In this document: positions 11,101 through 23,100 of the stretch, one piece after another
How positions within the stretch are numbered: position 1 is the stretch's first letter
How the letters are laid out: each line of letters opens with the position of its first letter
Assembly (NCBI GenBank): GCA_947396885.1
Contig: OX377202.1
Coordinates: 105,460,198 to 105,524,197 of the forward strand
From: Heligmosomoides polygyrus polygyrus
Taxonomy: Eukaryota; Nematoda; Chromadorea; Rhabditida; Heligmosomidae
Direction: 5' to 3'
DNA length: 64,000 bases
Made by a program: the position numbers and the translations under genes
The notes under the pieces: generated by a model
The model's input: only the letters and a program-made list of their open reading frames with translations
Told to the model about the DNA's origin: nothing
Database searches by the model: none

Positions 11101-14100
11101 GTATGTTCCATTTTTGCAGAGCACCATGAACCTACCGAGTTCAGCGTCACAATAGTTTACTATGGAATCGCACAGGTGCACAATGCAAGCCTTCCAATCA
11201 TTGAATATGTAGAAAAATGCAAAAACACTGCTTCATAGGCGCAAGATCAGGTGTTCGACTCCTTGCGTTGCAGTATTTTTGCACTTTTTCTGCATATTCG
11301 ACGATGGAAGGCTTGCTTTGTGCGCATGTGCGATACCGTAGTAAACTGTCGCGACCGCTAGCATGGAAGGTTCAAGGACTTTGCAAAAATAGAGCATACT
11401 TTTCTATTATTTGAAGAAGGAAATTTCCACTGAGGTACTCATCCTCGTCGTTCAGACCTACGCCTAAACCTCTTTCTTGGTATGCACTCCAGCCCTTAGA
11501 ATACCTTTACCAATTGCAAGAGCCGGTGAAGTTTCTTCCCCGGTCCTTCTGAACAACCCTCCAGCGCCATGAATACATCGCCGATGCATACCTGGCAAAC
11601 AAAAGGTAAAACCGAAACCATACTGTGACTCACTCGTCGTCGTGATAACGCAGCAGACTGTTCGGCATTCCTCTGTAAGCGACGTCGTTCATCTGAAACC
11701 GACAGGAATGATCGTATACTTCAACTCGTACTCCTACCTCTTCCCGAGAGAGAACGACGAGAGGGAAAGAACCTGGAATTCCCATCCCTTACACACTAAT
11801 GCCCCGATATAGGTCAAGTAGCCCTCGAGAACCTGGCGTTTTCGTGTTTCCGACGCACCAACGAGTAACCGTATAGCGCACTTACGGCGATGAATTAAGA
11901 AGGCGGAATGAAATACACCAGCTACAGCATATAACACAGCCAGTTGATCGACGGGAAGGCTACCGCTTTAGTTTTGAACCCCATTTTATCATGATGTCCT
12001 AGATTGAGCTTACGTACCTTAATCGCTCTTACATGATTCTTTGAGATTAGGTACGTTTGCTCCGACCCGCTCCGTCCATTTTGTCAGTAGTAAAACTGAC
12101 CGTTCCCCCTTCATCCCATATTCCTTTGGGATGTGCGTCAACCGTGTCGTGAAGCGGTCAAGCTCCCTATACGTCCCAACTTCAACCGCCTCCATGACTA
12201 GTCTGTGAACGAAAGAACCAGACCTGACAGATGACGGGTGTGGTGGTGCACAAAGTGATTTGTTTACACAGTGATGAGTTTTATATAGACAATACGGCAA
12301 AACTACTTCCTTTAATTTAAGGTTTAATTACCCAAGTTTGAGAACAGTCCTCAACACCATCGAGACACGGTCCAGGATCAGGAGATACGGCAAGAAAGGA
12401 CACAGGTATGTTGAATAGATTCTAATCCGTCCTCGCCCTTGCTGATGAGCACAGGGTGGACGGATACTTGTTTGGTTTTCCTATAAGAGTCCGTGCGATT
12501 GAATACCAAACTAGCTCCTTAATTCTTCCTTTTTTAATTTATTTGCATGCCTTTTTGTTCATTTTCCTTAATCGAAAGAGGCGGATGAGTACCTCAGAGC
12601 TCCGCTTAGCCTCAAAGCTACCCAGACAAATAATTCTCGCAACACTGTACCCTCAGGCCCGTTTATACTTTCATCGCCAGGCGACGCGATTCGAACGGAG
12701 CTATGCGTCCTATCGCGTCGCGCTGTTTCGAAGGACGATGAGCACTTCGAGCAGCTGGAAACGCGTTCACGCGGTTACGCACAATTGCGTACTTGCGTAC
12801 ACGTAATTCTGCACACATTTCCGGGTCCACTGCAACAATGGAGCAGCAATAAGGATAAAGGATAGAGGACAGCGTTACTCGATCCCTTTTGGGATGCGCC
12901 ACGCATTCTACTTCTACAGGATGTCGTGGAGGCGACTTGGATGCGTATTTGGCCATTCAGTGACTTGCGGTGGCCATCCGATGAACAAGTCAGCGCTCTA
13001 CCCTTCCCAGACAAGTCTGGTACCAATTCACCGACCCCGGAGGGATGGAAGGCTTGGTTGGCCTGGGCGGGAAATCCAAACCAGGAACCTGGTATCGGGT
13101 GCACGTGACAGTCGACGCCTCTTCCGACTGCGCTACACGCGCCCTGGAGCAGCAATACCGCGCCGCAATCCACCGCTATCAGTCGCATCGCGCCGATTCG
13201 AGAGCGAAGCGATCCGACGCTGAGGGCCACTTTACACTTCGCGACGACAGCGTGCGGAAGTATGAACAGACGACAGCAGCAACTGGAGCGTCTGGAGCGA
13301 CGGCGGCGGCGCTCGAATATGAACACATTTCAGCGGCGCGCGCTCGGTTTTAATCAATTTGCATGTTTTGCACGGTGACGAGTCGCTTTTGTCGCAAAGT
13401 ATGAACAGGCCCTGAGCTCTGCGACTGGTGGCGGGTTCACGCGATTCATTCCGGCCGAGAGGCGTCGAAGCTGAGTGACGCGATCAATAAATTTGGCCTC
13501 TATACATGACATCACGTCACGCGGCGATGAAAGTATAAACGGACATCAGGCGTGCACGGAATTCAGCGCCACAATTAGAAATGTTTACCGTCCACAAGAA
13601 CTTGCCAGATACGGTGGAGAGGAAGATTAGGACCCATTCATACTTCAAGATCAGAGCTATGTGAGCGATTGGTCGACCGGGCAAATCATACATATTGATT
13701 TTCTGCTGAGTGATGAGTCGGCAAAAATCGATACGTACGATTTGCTCGGCAGGCCAATCGCTCCCGCCGCAAAGCATGAACGGCCTAAGGAAGCGCTGGT
13801 TTTTTTGAAGCATTAGTGACCATCGATCAACAACAGGGAAGAAATGGAGATGGCTATGAGCCTCATCATTCTGCATGGTAAACAGAGTGACCAATGAGGA
13901 TGAGTGCGACTTAAAGTGACCGCCCATCGTGCTATAACTAGCCAATGTATGTATTTAGTCCTTCATTTCCGACCTCAAGCAAACCCTTGTGTTAGTCTCA
14001 CAACTTTGTCAGATCCGTAGAATTTTGACCGTTGTGTTGTTTAGGGCAAGTACTATAAGAAAGTGTTATGCTCATGCTCCGACCCGAAACGCCGTCAATA

Positions 14101-17100
14101 AACTTTTCAGAAGCTTCATTCAGAAGCAAACAAATAGGACTACCAATAATGAAGCTCAGAGAGCCAACGACTTTCCAATCAACCCAGCACTTCACGATGA
14201 TGACACTTTAAAAGATCGAGCTGGTCCTCAACAGGACTCGGATTAGAAGTCTCTGGTCCCAAGGTAGAGAAGGATTCCGCTAAGCCATTAGGGCCACATC
14301 ATTCAAGTCATTACCGGTGGCCGAAACTAGAGATGATTGGTCCGGAACTATCCCACCAGCTGGCTGAAGGTCGGGTCTTTAATTTCAACCGCTTTGAAAC
14401 CCCAAGGTATACTGTTGCTCAAAAAAGACTACGAGCAGTTCCTTTTCAGCTACCTCCACAGAAATAGCGGCTGGCTAAAACACCCACAGAACATTGAGCC
14501 CACATTACACTGCTACAGAAAATCCGGAGCTCGACAAAAAATCACTTTCATCCACCCGTCACCTGTCTCCTGTGGCCGATCTGAGCACCACGCCTCTATC
14601 TATCTCTATACAGCTGTCTGGGTGTTTTCGAGAACCACATCACCAATAAGAAGTGAAAAAACGACAAGGAAAGAGAAGGGTGCAAGTGTGCTACCTCTCG
14701 AGGCACCACATCGTAGTCGTGTCGCAGTCGCTCTCCTGGATGGCTTCGAGACATCGACTCGACCGTCAGCGGAGCGACAGAGTTCGACGTTCGCCGGAGG
14801 ACCTGAATGCATGCAAAGGGGAGTTCACGGTGCTCCAGGAGCCGGAATCATCAACGACTTACTGCAATTTAGCGGAGAAAATACAGCCGAAACTCCTGTA
14901 ATCAAATCAACAAGTAACATTGCACCATATCGCTTGATAAGCCGCGCTATCAGGAATTTCGGCTGTATTTTCTCCGTTAAATTGCTGTAAGTCGTCGATG
15001 AATCTGGCCCCAGGTAGTACCGCAGGCTTCCCCTCGGTGCTGATACATCACATCAGAGAAAGGTGTTGAAAGGTTGAAAACTCGCGCCGTCATTAGATGT
15101 GAAACAGTACGGGAACCGTCAGCATTATTCAGAAAACGTCGAAGTGTGACGAATGTAAACAGAGAACGTGCACCACACAACATTTACCACCGTAAACTCT
15201 TCGGAATAAAGCCGGGAAGGATGAGAATATACCATCTTCACGTCAAATTGAACACCTTTTAAGGTACGAACCTCTTCTAAACAAACTTAATGCTCTTGAG
15301 ACCAAACCCGACATCTTCCACGTCAAAATGAACGTCTATCAGATTAAATTAGAGACGCTACAAATCGAATTTCTTGTCTAAGTCCTGCTTTATACTTGCG
15401 CTGGCACATGGCGCGGCACCGTGACCGCCATGGATATCGATTTTTCCGCCGCCCGATCGATATCTATTCCAACTATGGTGCCACGTCGCGCACCTGCGCA
15501 ACTATAAAACTGGGCTGAGACAATTTAGTACGACTTTACCAAAAAGAATTAAAATTCACCTGCCAATAATCGAACACAATGAAATTTTATAAAATTTTCG
15601 CTTTTTATGGAAAAACAAAGTTCAAACCTTGTCTTAAAGTGCAGGAAGGTAGTAATTTTTATTGCTAAAGGAAGAGATTAAGCCATGGGCTCGTAGAAGA
15701 TGTTGCGATTTTCATCTGATTGATAGAAAAACTTCTGTTTGCCTTAAAGTACACATTTGCCAACCGTACAGCAAGACGAATAGGTAAAATACACATATAC
15801 ATAAACAACACATACGTAAACACATAAATAAACAAATAAAACAATAAACATGTCTCAGGTCACAGTTTCAAGGAAACTGCAGTTGAGCTATAAATCAAAT
15901 TAGAATTGAAACGAACTGCACTAGTGCATCTCATGATCTCTTCCCATAACACGCTAAAAATACGCTTCGTTTCAGACGCACGCACTCAGAATGAGCTTTA
16001 AACCATTATTCTTACTTGAAAAATAAAAATTTTGTAAAATTTCAAACGATACGCTCACTTCTCGAGAAAGGTGCGACAAAAATTTCAAAAAAGTCATAGA
16101 GAAGCTTCCTTGGACAAAGAATTCTTCTAAATTTCTCGGAGAGTCTTTAGTTTAGCTCCTAATCCCTACTTGCGCTGCTACGCGGCGCGGCACCACGATC
16201 GCCATAGATATCGATTTTTCGCGCCACCCGGTCGATATTCATCCCGAGCATCGTGCCGCGCCGCGCAGCGGCGCAAGTGAAGTGTAAACTAGGGCTAAGA
16301 CGACAGCTTTGACTCGGAAGATGTTCGAAAACATTAGGATTGCCTAGAATAGCGTCCAATTTGATACGAAAACGACATATGTCCACTACTTCATAATAAA
16401 AGGTCTTCAAAGAATGGTAAAAGAAAAAAGGGATCAATCCTAATCGGGGGGGGGGGACACATAACTAAAAAGCATGCAAAAAAACGACTAGGGATTCACG
16501 GAGCGAGTCATAGAGGGCAAAACAGGGCCTAAACTGACAAAATTCACATACAAACAAAAAAATCACCACGGTTGAGAATCGATGCGCACACCTCACCATG
16601 GTGGATCCGGGTTATAACATGTCAGGCAGCGTTCAGCGGTGTATGAATGCGGTTTGCCCACGGAGACATCTTTAAACCGCGGCGATTTTTTCTGTTTATT
16701 GTTTGTTTGTTTTTTAGTTCCTTTTTGTTCTCTTTAAGGTGCTCCGTGAGTCCTAGGTAACTTTGTCACGCTATGTTTATTTATGACCCCCTCGACTAGG
16801 ATAGATCCGAAAAACGTTAGCGATTAAGGCTGTAAGGTCGAAAAACTCACTATAACTCAAGTTCTTAATGGCCAGGTTAACTTATTCACTCAAAAGGCGC
16901 ATTCTTCTGCTCCACTTCACGACGGGCTTCAACTGAACGAGTAGATGACTAAGAGTCAAGCTTACCTGGCTCACAGACATTTCCTCCCTTCTCTGGAAAG
17001 AATAGGATCGCTGGGTGCGACGTTCCGGAGGAGCGGCTCGAGATTCGTAGCCTTCGTAGCGGTTTGGAACCCTGGAAAGAAATTCAATTCAATGAAGCAC

Positions 17101-20100
17101 CACAAGATGCGTTACAAAACGAGCTTAGAGGATCGAAGCCGTCCGAAGAGTGCGCAGCGCCTGGCACTAGCCGGTTTTTCCTCGACTTTACAAAGCTCGA
17201 CGACAAGCCGGAGAGGAAGCACATTGGCGAAACAACGTCGTAACGGGGGTGATAAACTGCGTGCTGGACCCAGAAATGCCGTTTTGCCTCCGGTTCCTTA
17301 CAAGAAATCCCAGCCTCCAGCGACATTTTTTGCAGTTTTTTGGAAACTTTTCAAATTTTTGCACTTTTTAGAGCTTTCAGTGGCATCCATCAGCTTCCGT
17401 GCTTTAACTCCTAAGAAAGAGGAAGATAAACATCTCAATAATTCGCCAAAAATCAGGTCCCTAATATCTACTAGCGCATTTTTCTGCCTCAAAACAAATT
17501 TTTGTTAACATTTCGAAGAGTTTATAGACCACTTTCACGATAACCTGGACACTTCTAAAGGTTTTGAAATCAAAATGAATATCTTCCAAGTCAAAAGTTC
17601 CTTCCACAACAAACTAGAGACTCCAAAAGGATTAAAATAATTTTTTGTTCAAGGCATATTTTGGTACAACCTTCTTTCAAGTTTTAATTGACCTACACAA
17701 TAAGTGAACACATTGTTTGCAATTTAATAAAATTCCCTTTTCAATGAAAAATAATGGGTTAAAGCTTGCTTTAAAGACAGGAAGGCGGTAAGCTTATCAG
17801 TACCAAAAAAGAGATTGAGCCATTGCCTTGCCCAGGACGTTGCGATTTTTATTAGATTTATAGGAAAATTTATTTGCATAGCGTTTCACACCTGTAGACG
17901 ATACAACAACAAAAAAATTGTAAAAAACACACACACATCCTCACTGATGTTTCATGTAGTCAGCATTTGTGCTATCAACCAAGTAAAAATCGCAACAAGC
18001 TAATCGAATGCATGGCGAGATCCGGATCTATCCTAGTAGGGAAAGACACTATCCACCCTGACTCTTTGACAACTGTGACAAAATGGAAAGCACACTACCT
18101 TATAGAGACAACATTGTGAATCGGCTTGCGGTAGGACCTTTCCCTGTAATTTCCTATTTACAGCTGCTTCACTTTTTTAGCGTTGCTCCCCTCCGGCTGG
18201 AATAGGTCCCAAAATCCTTTTATTTAACGCAATGAATGATGGCTGCCTTGCTGCGCTTTGAAGTAGAATTTAATTCAATGTTTTTTCTTCAAAAAAGAGA
18301 TGAAATTTTAGGAACCATTCTAGTCCCGGAGGGGGGGGGGGCACAGAATTGAAAATTATGCAACACAATGACTTGACGCTCACAGAGCGGATTGAGGAGA
18401 ACAGAATAGGGCCTATGTTTTACAATAAAAAAAGAAAGAAAAATAACACACTGCTTCACCGCGGTTGTAAACAGACAACGTTATGCACCCCCTCACTCGC
18501 GGCATGCGGCTTCATTTGCCCTTACTATGCTGATCCGTGTTATAACATGTCAGGCGGCGGTCAGCTGTGTTTGAATGCGCTTTGCCCGCCGAGACGTGTT
18601 CAAAAACCACGGTTATTTGTTTGTTTTTTGCTTGTTTGTTCGTTTTGTTCTTTTTTGGGGACCTATTCTGTTCCCTTCAATCCTTTCTGTGAGCGTCAAG
18701 TCAATTTGTTAAGTAATTTTTAATTCTGGTGCCCTCCCGGACTACGATAGATCCAAATTTTATTATATAAAACTGTTAGTCTCATTTGGACGGCTGGACA
18801 AAGAAATTTCAAAGAAAGTTATACCAATTTTTCTTTAAACAAAAAATTATTCTAACCATATTGAAGAGTATGTAGTTTACCCATGTGAAGGAAGGAACCG
18901 CAAGAAGATACAAGCGATCGCCGAACATTCATTCCGACTACTCATTGCTGGAATTCTCGCGAAATTTCAGAGCGCTTGCAACACTTTTCTGTCTCGCGCG
19001 CCAGAATTGTGAATTTTAATATAAAGTCGTTGCGTTTATATTTTAGAATTCTGTTATTTGCAGATCAGATGTTATTTAACACAAACTGAAAGTATCCTTC
19101 CAGCTTTCCCGATATATCATTGGTAGTAGGCCACATTCAGGGGCCAAATTCATCAACGATCAAATTCATCATACAACAATTTAGCGGAGAAAAATAATTA
19201 ATTACTGGATTTTTCGCGAGAATTCGGAACGCTTCCAACGCTATTCTGGACGATTTGTCTGCCTCATGCGCGTCATAACTATGCACTTCACGTCAAAGTC
19301 GTTTCTTCAGTCGTCTTTACAATTCTGTGCGCGTCAAACAACGGGTTGGCTATAACAGCACGGTTTTTACGGATCAGTTGTTACTTAACACGAGCTGTCA
19401 GTACCCATCGAGCTTTTCCGATCTTCGCCAGGGTCCAGGCTTCATTCAGTTTGGCAAATTTCACCTACATTCTCTCTATTTCGTTTTTGTTGCATAGAAC
19501 GCGATTTATTGACATACATTCACAATCGCGAAGCCCCTTCATTGTATGTTGTCACAGTAGGGCAGCAATGTTTTAAAGTTGGTATAATTTAACAACCTGG
19601 TGAGAGATTCATCAACAGCTTACAGCAATTTAACGGAGAAAATACAGCCGAAATCCCTAATAGCGCGGCTTATCAAGCGATATGGTTGAAACGTTCCAAT
19701 CTTTCACCATTGATAAGCCGCGCTGTCAGGGATATCGGCTGTAACTGCAGTAAGTCGTTGATGAATTTGGCACCAGGTTGTTAAATTAAACTTTAAAGCA
19801 TTGCTGCTCTACTGTGACAGTATACAATGAAAGGGCTTCGCGATTGTGAATGGTATCAGTAAATCGCATGCTATACAAAATAAACGAAAATAGAGAGAAT
19901 GTAGGTGAAATTTGCCAAGCTGAATTAAACGTGGACCTGGTGAACATCGGGAAAGCTCGATGGGTACTGATAGCTCGCGTTAAGTAACAACTGATCCGTA
20001 AAAACCGTGCTGTTATAACCAACCCGTTGTTTAACGCACAAAGAATTGCAAAGCAACGACTGAAGAAACGACTTTGACGTGAAGTGCACGACTATGACGA

Positions 20101-23100
20101 GCACGAGACAGACAAATCGTCCGGAAAAACGTTGCAAACATTCCGAATTCTCGCGAAACATCCAGGAATTAATGATCGAAATAAGCCGTCTAGTGGCTTC
20201 TAACAGTTCCTGGTTCTTTTGGAACAGCGGATTGGTAGTGAAATGATGACGCAATACGGGTATGGAGGGTGCAGCACCTTATGCGTTTGGAAATTTTGAA
20301 CATATAGCTGCGGTTGGATAGAATACTTCACTTTCCCAGCGGAGGCCACCTCCACATTAGGACTGCACTAGAATAGTGAGCTCTAGCATGAGAAAAGCAA
20401 GAAAACGAAATGATAGCTGCAATATATCACTGGACGACATGATCTCGTCTACTGACGTCAGCGGTAAGGACGTCGCTCCGCGTCGGTGGATCAGAGGGCG
20501 AGTCTATCCTTCACACAGCGGGTTTTCAGTTTTCTATCAGGGTCGGCATTCGAGAGAGGATGAGGAGAAGGAGACGCTTGGTCGGCTGGAAAGGCTCGCA
20601 GTCCTTGAACCACTTTTAGGTCTCCAAAAACGACGTACGGGTTGAAACTGATCCACCTAAGACCTTGTTCGGCATTAAACACGAAGACATGTTGCTTCTA
20701 AACGTCAAGTTGGCAATGTTTGCTCAAATATTAGACTTCTAAAATAAATAAACTACTAATAATTAGTGTTACTTAATCGTTTACCTTTAGAAGTCTAATA
20801 TTTGAGCAAAACATTGCCAACAAGACGTTTAGAAGCAACATGTCTCGGTGTTTAATGCCGAACGAGGTCTTAAGTGGATAAGGTTTCAATCCGCACGTCG
20901 TTTTTGGAGAACTAAAAGTGGTTCAAGGACTGCGAGCCTTTCCAGCCGACCAAGCGTCTCCTTCTCCTCATCCTCTCTCGAATGCCGACCCTGATAGAAA
21001 ACTGAAAACCCGCCGTGTGAAGGATAGACTCGCCCTCTGAACGGTAAACGATTAAGTAATACTAATTATTAGTAGATTATTTATTTATTTGTTGCATTCG
21101 TGGGTGCGCTCTAATCGAACGAAACAAAATTTATCAGTTAATAATCCATTATAATGTTTCTCGATCTTATTCGTTCAATTAGCAACAAAAAATTGTTCAA
21201 TCTAACGAAAAAAAAATCTTAGGAGATCAAGCTCATTATTATTATGGAGGCAGTTGAGATCAATCCTAGTCCGAGGGGGGCACAGAAAAAAAATTATGTA
21301 ACGGACTGATTTGACCCTCATAGAGCGGATTGAAGAGAACAGAATAGGGTCTAAGCTGACAAATTTCACAAAGAAAAAATATCATACGGTTTCACCGCGG
21401 TTGTAAACGTTATGAGCCCCTTCACAATGAGGAGTCCGAGTTATAACATGTCAGTCGGCGTCAGCACGCGGCATGCGGCTTTATTTGCCCCTTGTTATAA
21501 CAGGTCAGGCGGCGGTCAGCTGTGTTTGAATGCTCTTTGCCGCCGAGGCATCTTTAGAACCGCGGTTATTTGTCTGTTTTTGCTTGTCTGTTCGTTCCGT
21601 TCTTTGTTTTTTGGTCGTATTCTGTTCTCGTCGATCCGCTCTGTGAGTGTCAAGTCAATTTGTTACAAAATTCTCAATTCTGTGCCCCCCTCGGACTAAA
21701 AAAGATCCGGTAGTTGTTATTTATGTTTTTTTTTCTGTAGTAATAATAGTGGAGTATTGCCTTCTTAATGCTCTATGCTTTATCCGAGTTTTCACTTTTT
21801 GACATCTGCGCTTCGTAAATGTCATAAAAATTTGCTACAGCGAAATTCGCCCGCACGACAGAGTCTGACTATATGTACTCAATGCATTTACTTGGAAATA
21901 CAGAAGAGAAAAAGCTTAATGACTGCCGCCTTCCTGAGATGGCCAAAGAACAGAAAACCATTAAGTGGTAGGGGAATTCGCTCCCACGTTTCATGATTTC
22001 GATAGCTCTTTCTCATCTGTTTCCCTGCCTTCTCATAGGATTGAATTTTCTACAACAATCGGTAGAGTTCCATAGAAAAGATTGACCTATGGATCTCAAG
22101 AATTCCTTCCCAAAATCAATTTTCCCTAAAACTGATGAAGAGAGGTCTCCCATAATAAGATCTCGGAGTCCAGTGAAATAATTTTCACAGCATAGGGCAA
22201 AGTCCATTTCGGCGAGTAGGAAAGAAAACGTCCATCTAACCAAGTTCCTGTCTAAATCTGTTACGACATGTGTTAAACGCGGAAGCATTTATGAAAATCC
22301 ACAAATTCCTTCACGAATTCATTTACTTCAGAAGCCTATAGTTTCAACACTAAATCTTAAAACATTGCCGGAAAAACATGCAGAATCGAAGAGTTTTTAA
22401 TTGCACAGAAGAACGGATCTATGAGCGCATACGTCTTAAATTGAAAGCAGCGGTTCAAATCCGAAAATCCAACAGTATTTTTTAACAAGCTTAATAACAA
22501 AACACTCATGAAGCCAAAGCTGGACAGGACCTGTCATTCAAGAAAACGAACCATATTACTTTCCCAATTTTCATTCAAGAAACACTGGAAAAACAGGCTA
22601 TACTTAGACAAATTTGCGTTTGAAACCAGCTGGCTAGTAACCGACCATGAAAGGGTCTGGCCTCCTTTCCTGCTCGGTTCCAAACCCTTTCATAAACGGT
22701 TTGAAACCGTTTATGAAAGGGTTTGGAACCGAGCAGGAAAGGAGGCCACGACCCCCGCAGCATGTGTTGCTATTGCGCAGCGGAGGGCGTGGCCGACCTT
22801 TCGTGCTCGGTTCCAAACCCTTTCCTGGACGGTTTCTAAGGCTCCGTTTATACTTGGTCGCGGCGCGACGCGAAGTTACGTATAGTGGCCATATTGATTG
22901 TGCGACGCGATCAACCAATTTGGCCTCATTGCATGGCCATCGCATCGCGCCGCGACGAAGTATAAACGGGGCCTAACCCTTTCTTGGTCGGTTACTAACC
23001 TACGGGTTTCAAACCGGTTGGTTCACGGTTTCAAACGCGAATTGTCCTGAGCAGGAATACTAGGAAAACTGGGCAAACGGTGAGGATAAAGATTTCCCGG

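Noticed and set aside
12663..13353. Long open frames of 97-183 codons on both strands
   Set aside because: They run through nested MITE inverted repeats rich in GCGAC words, are open on both strands, and mirror each other; composition explains them.
14337..14990. 217-codon plus-strand open frame
   Set aside because: It crosses a family C MITE and the antisense of a well-supported minus-strand exon, with no start context or motif.
22508..22976. Open frames of 103-125 codons around the palindrome
   Set aside because: The same peptide words appear on both strands because the sequence is an exact palindrome.
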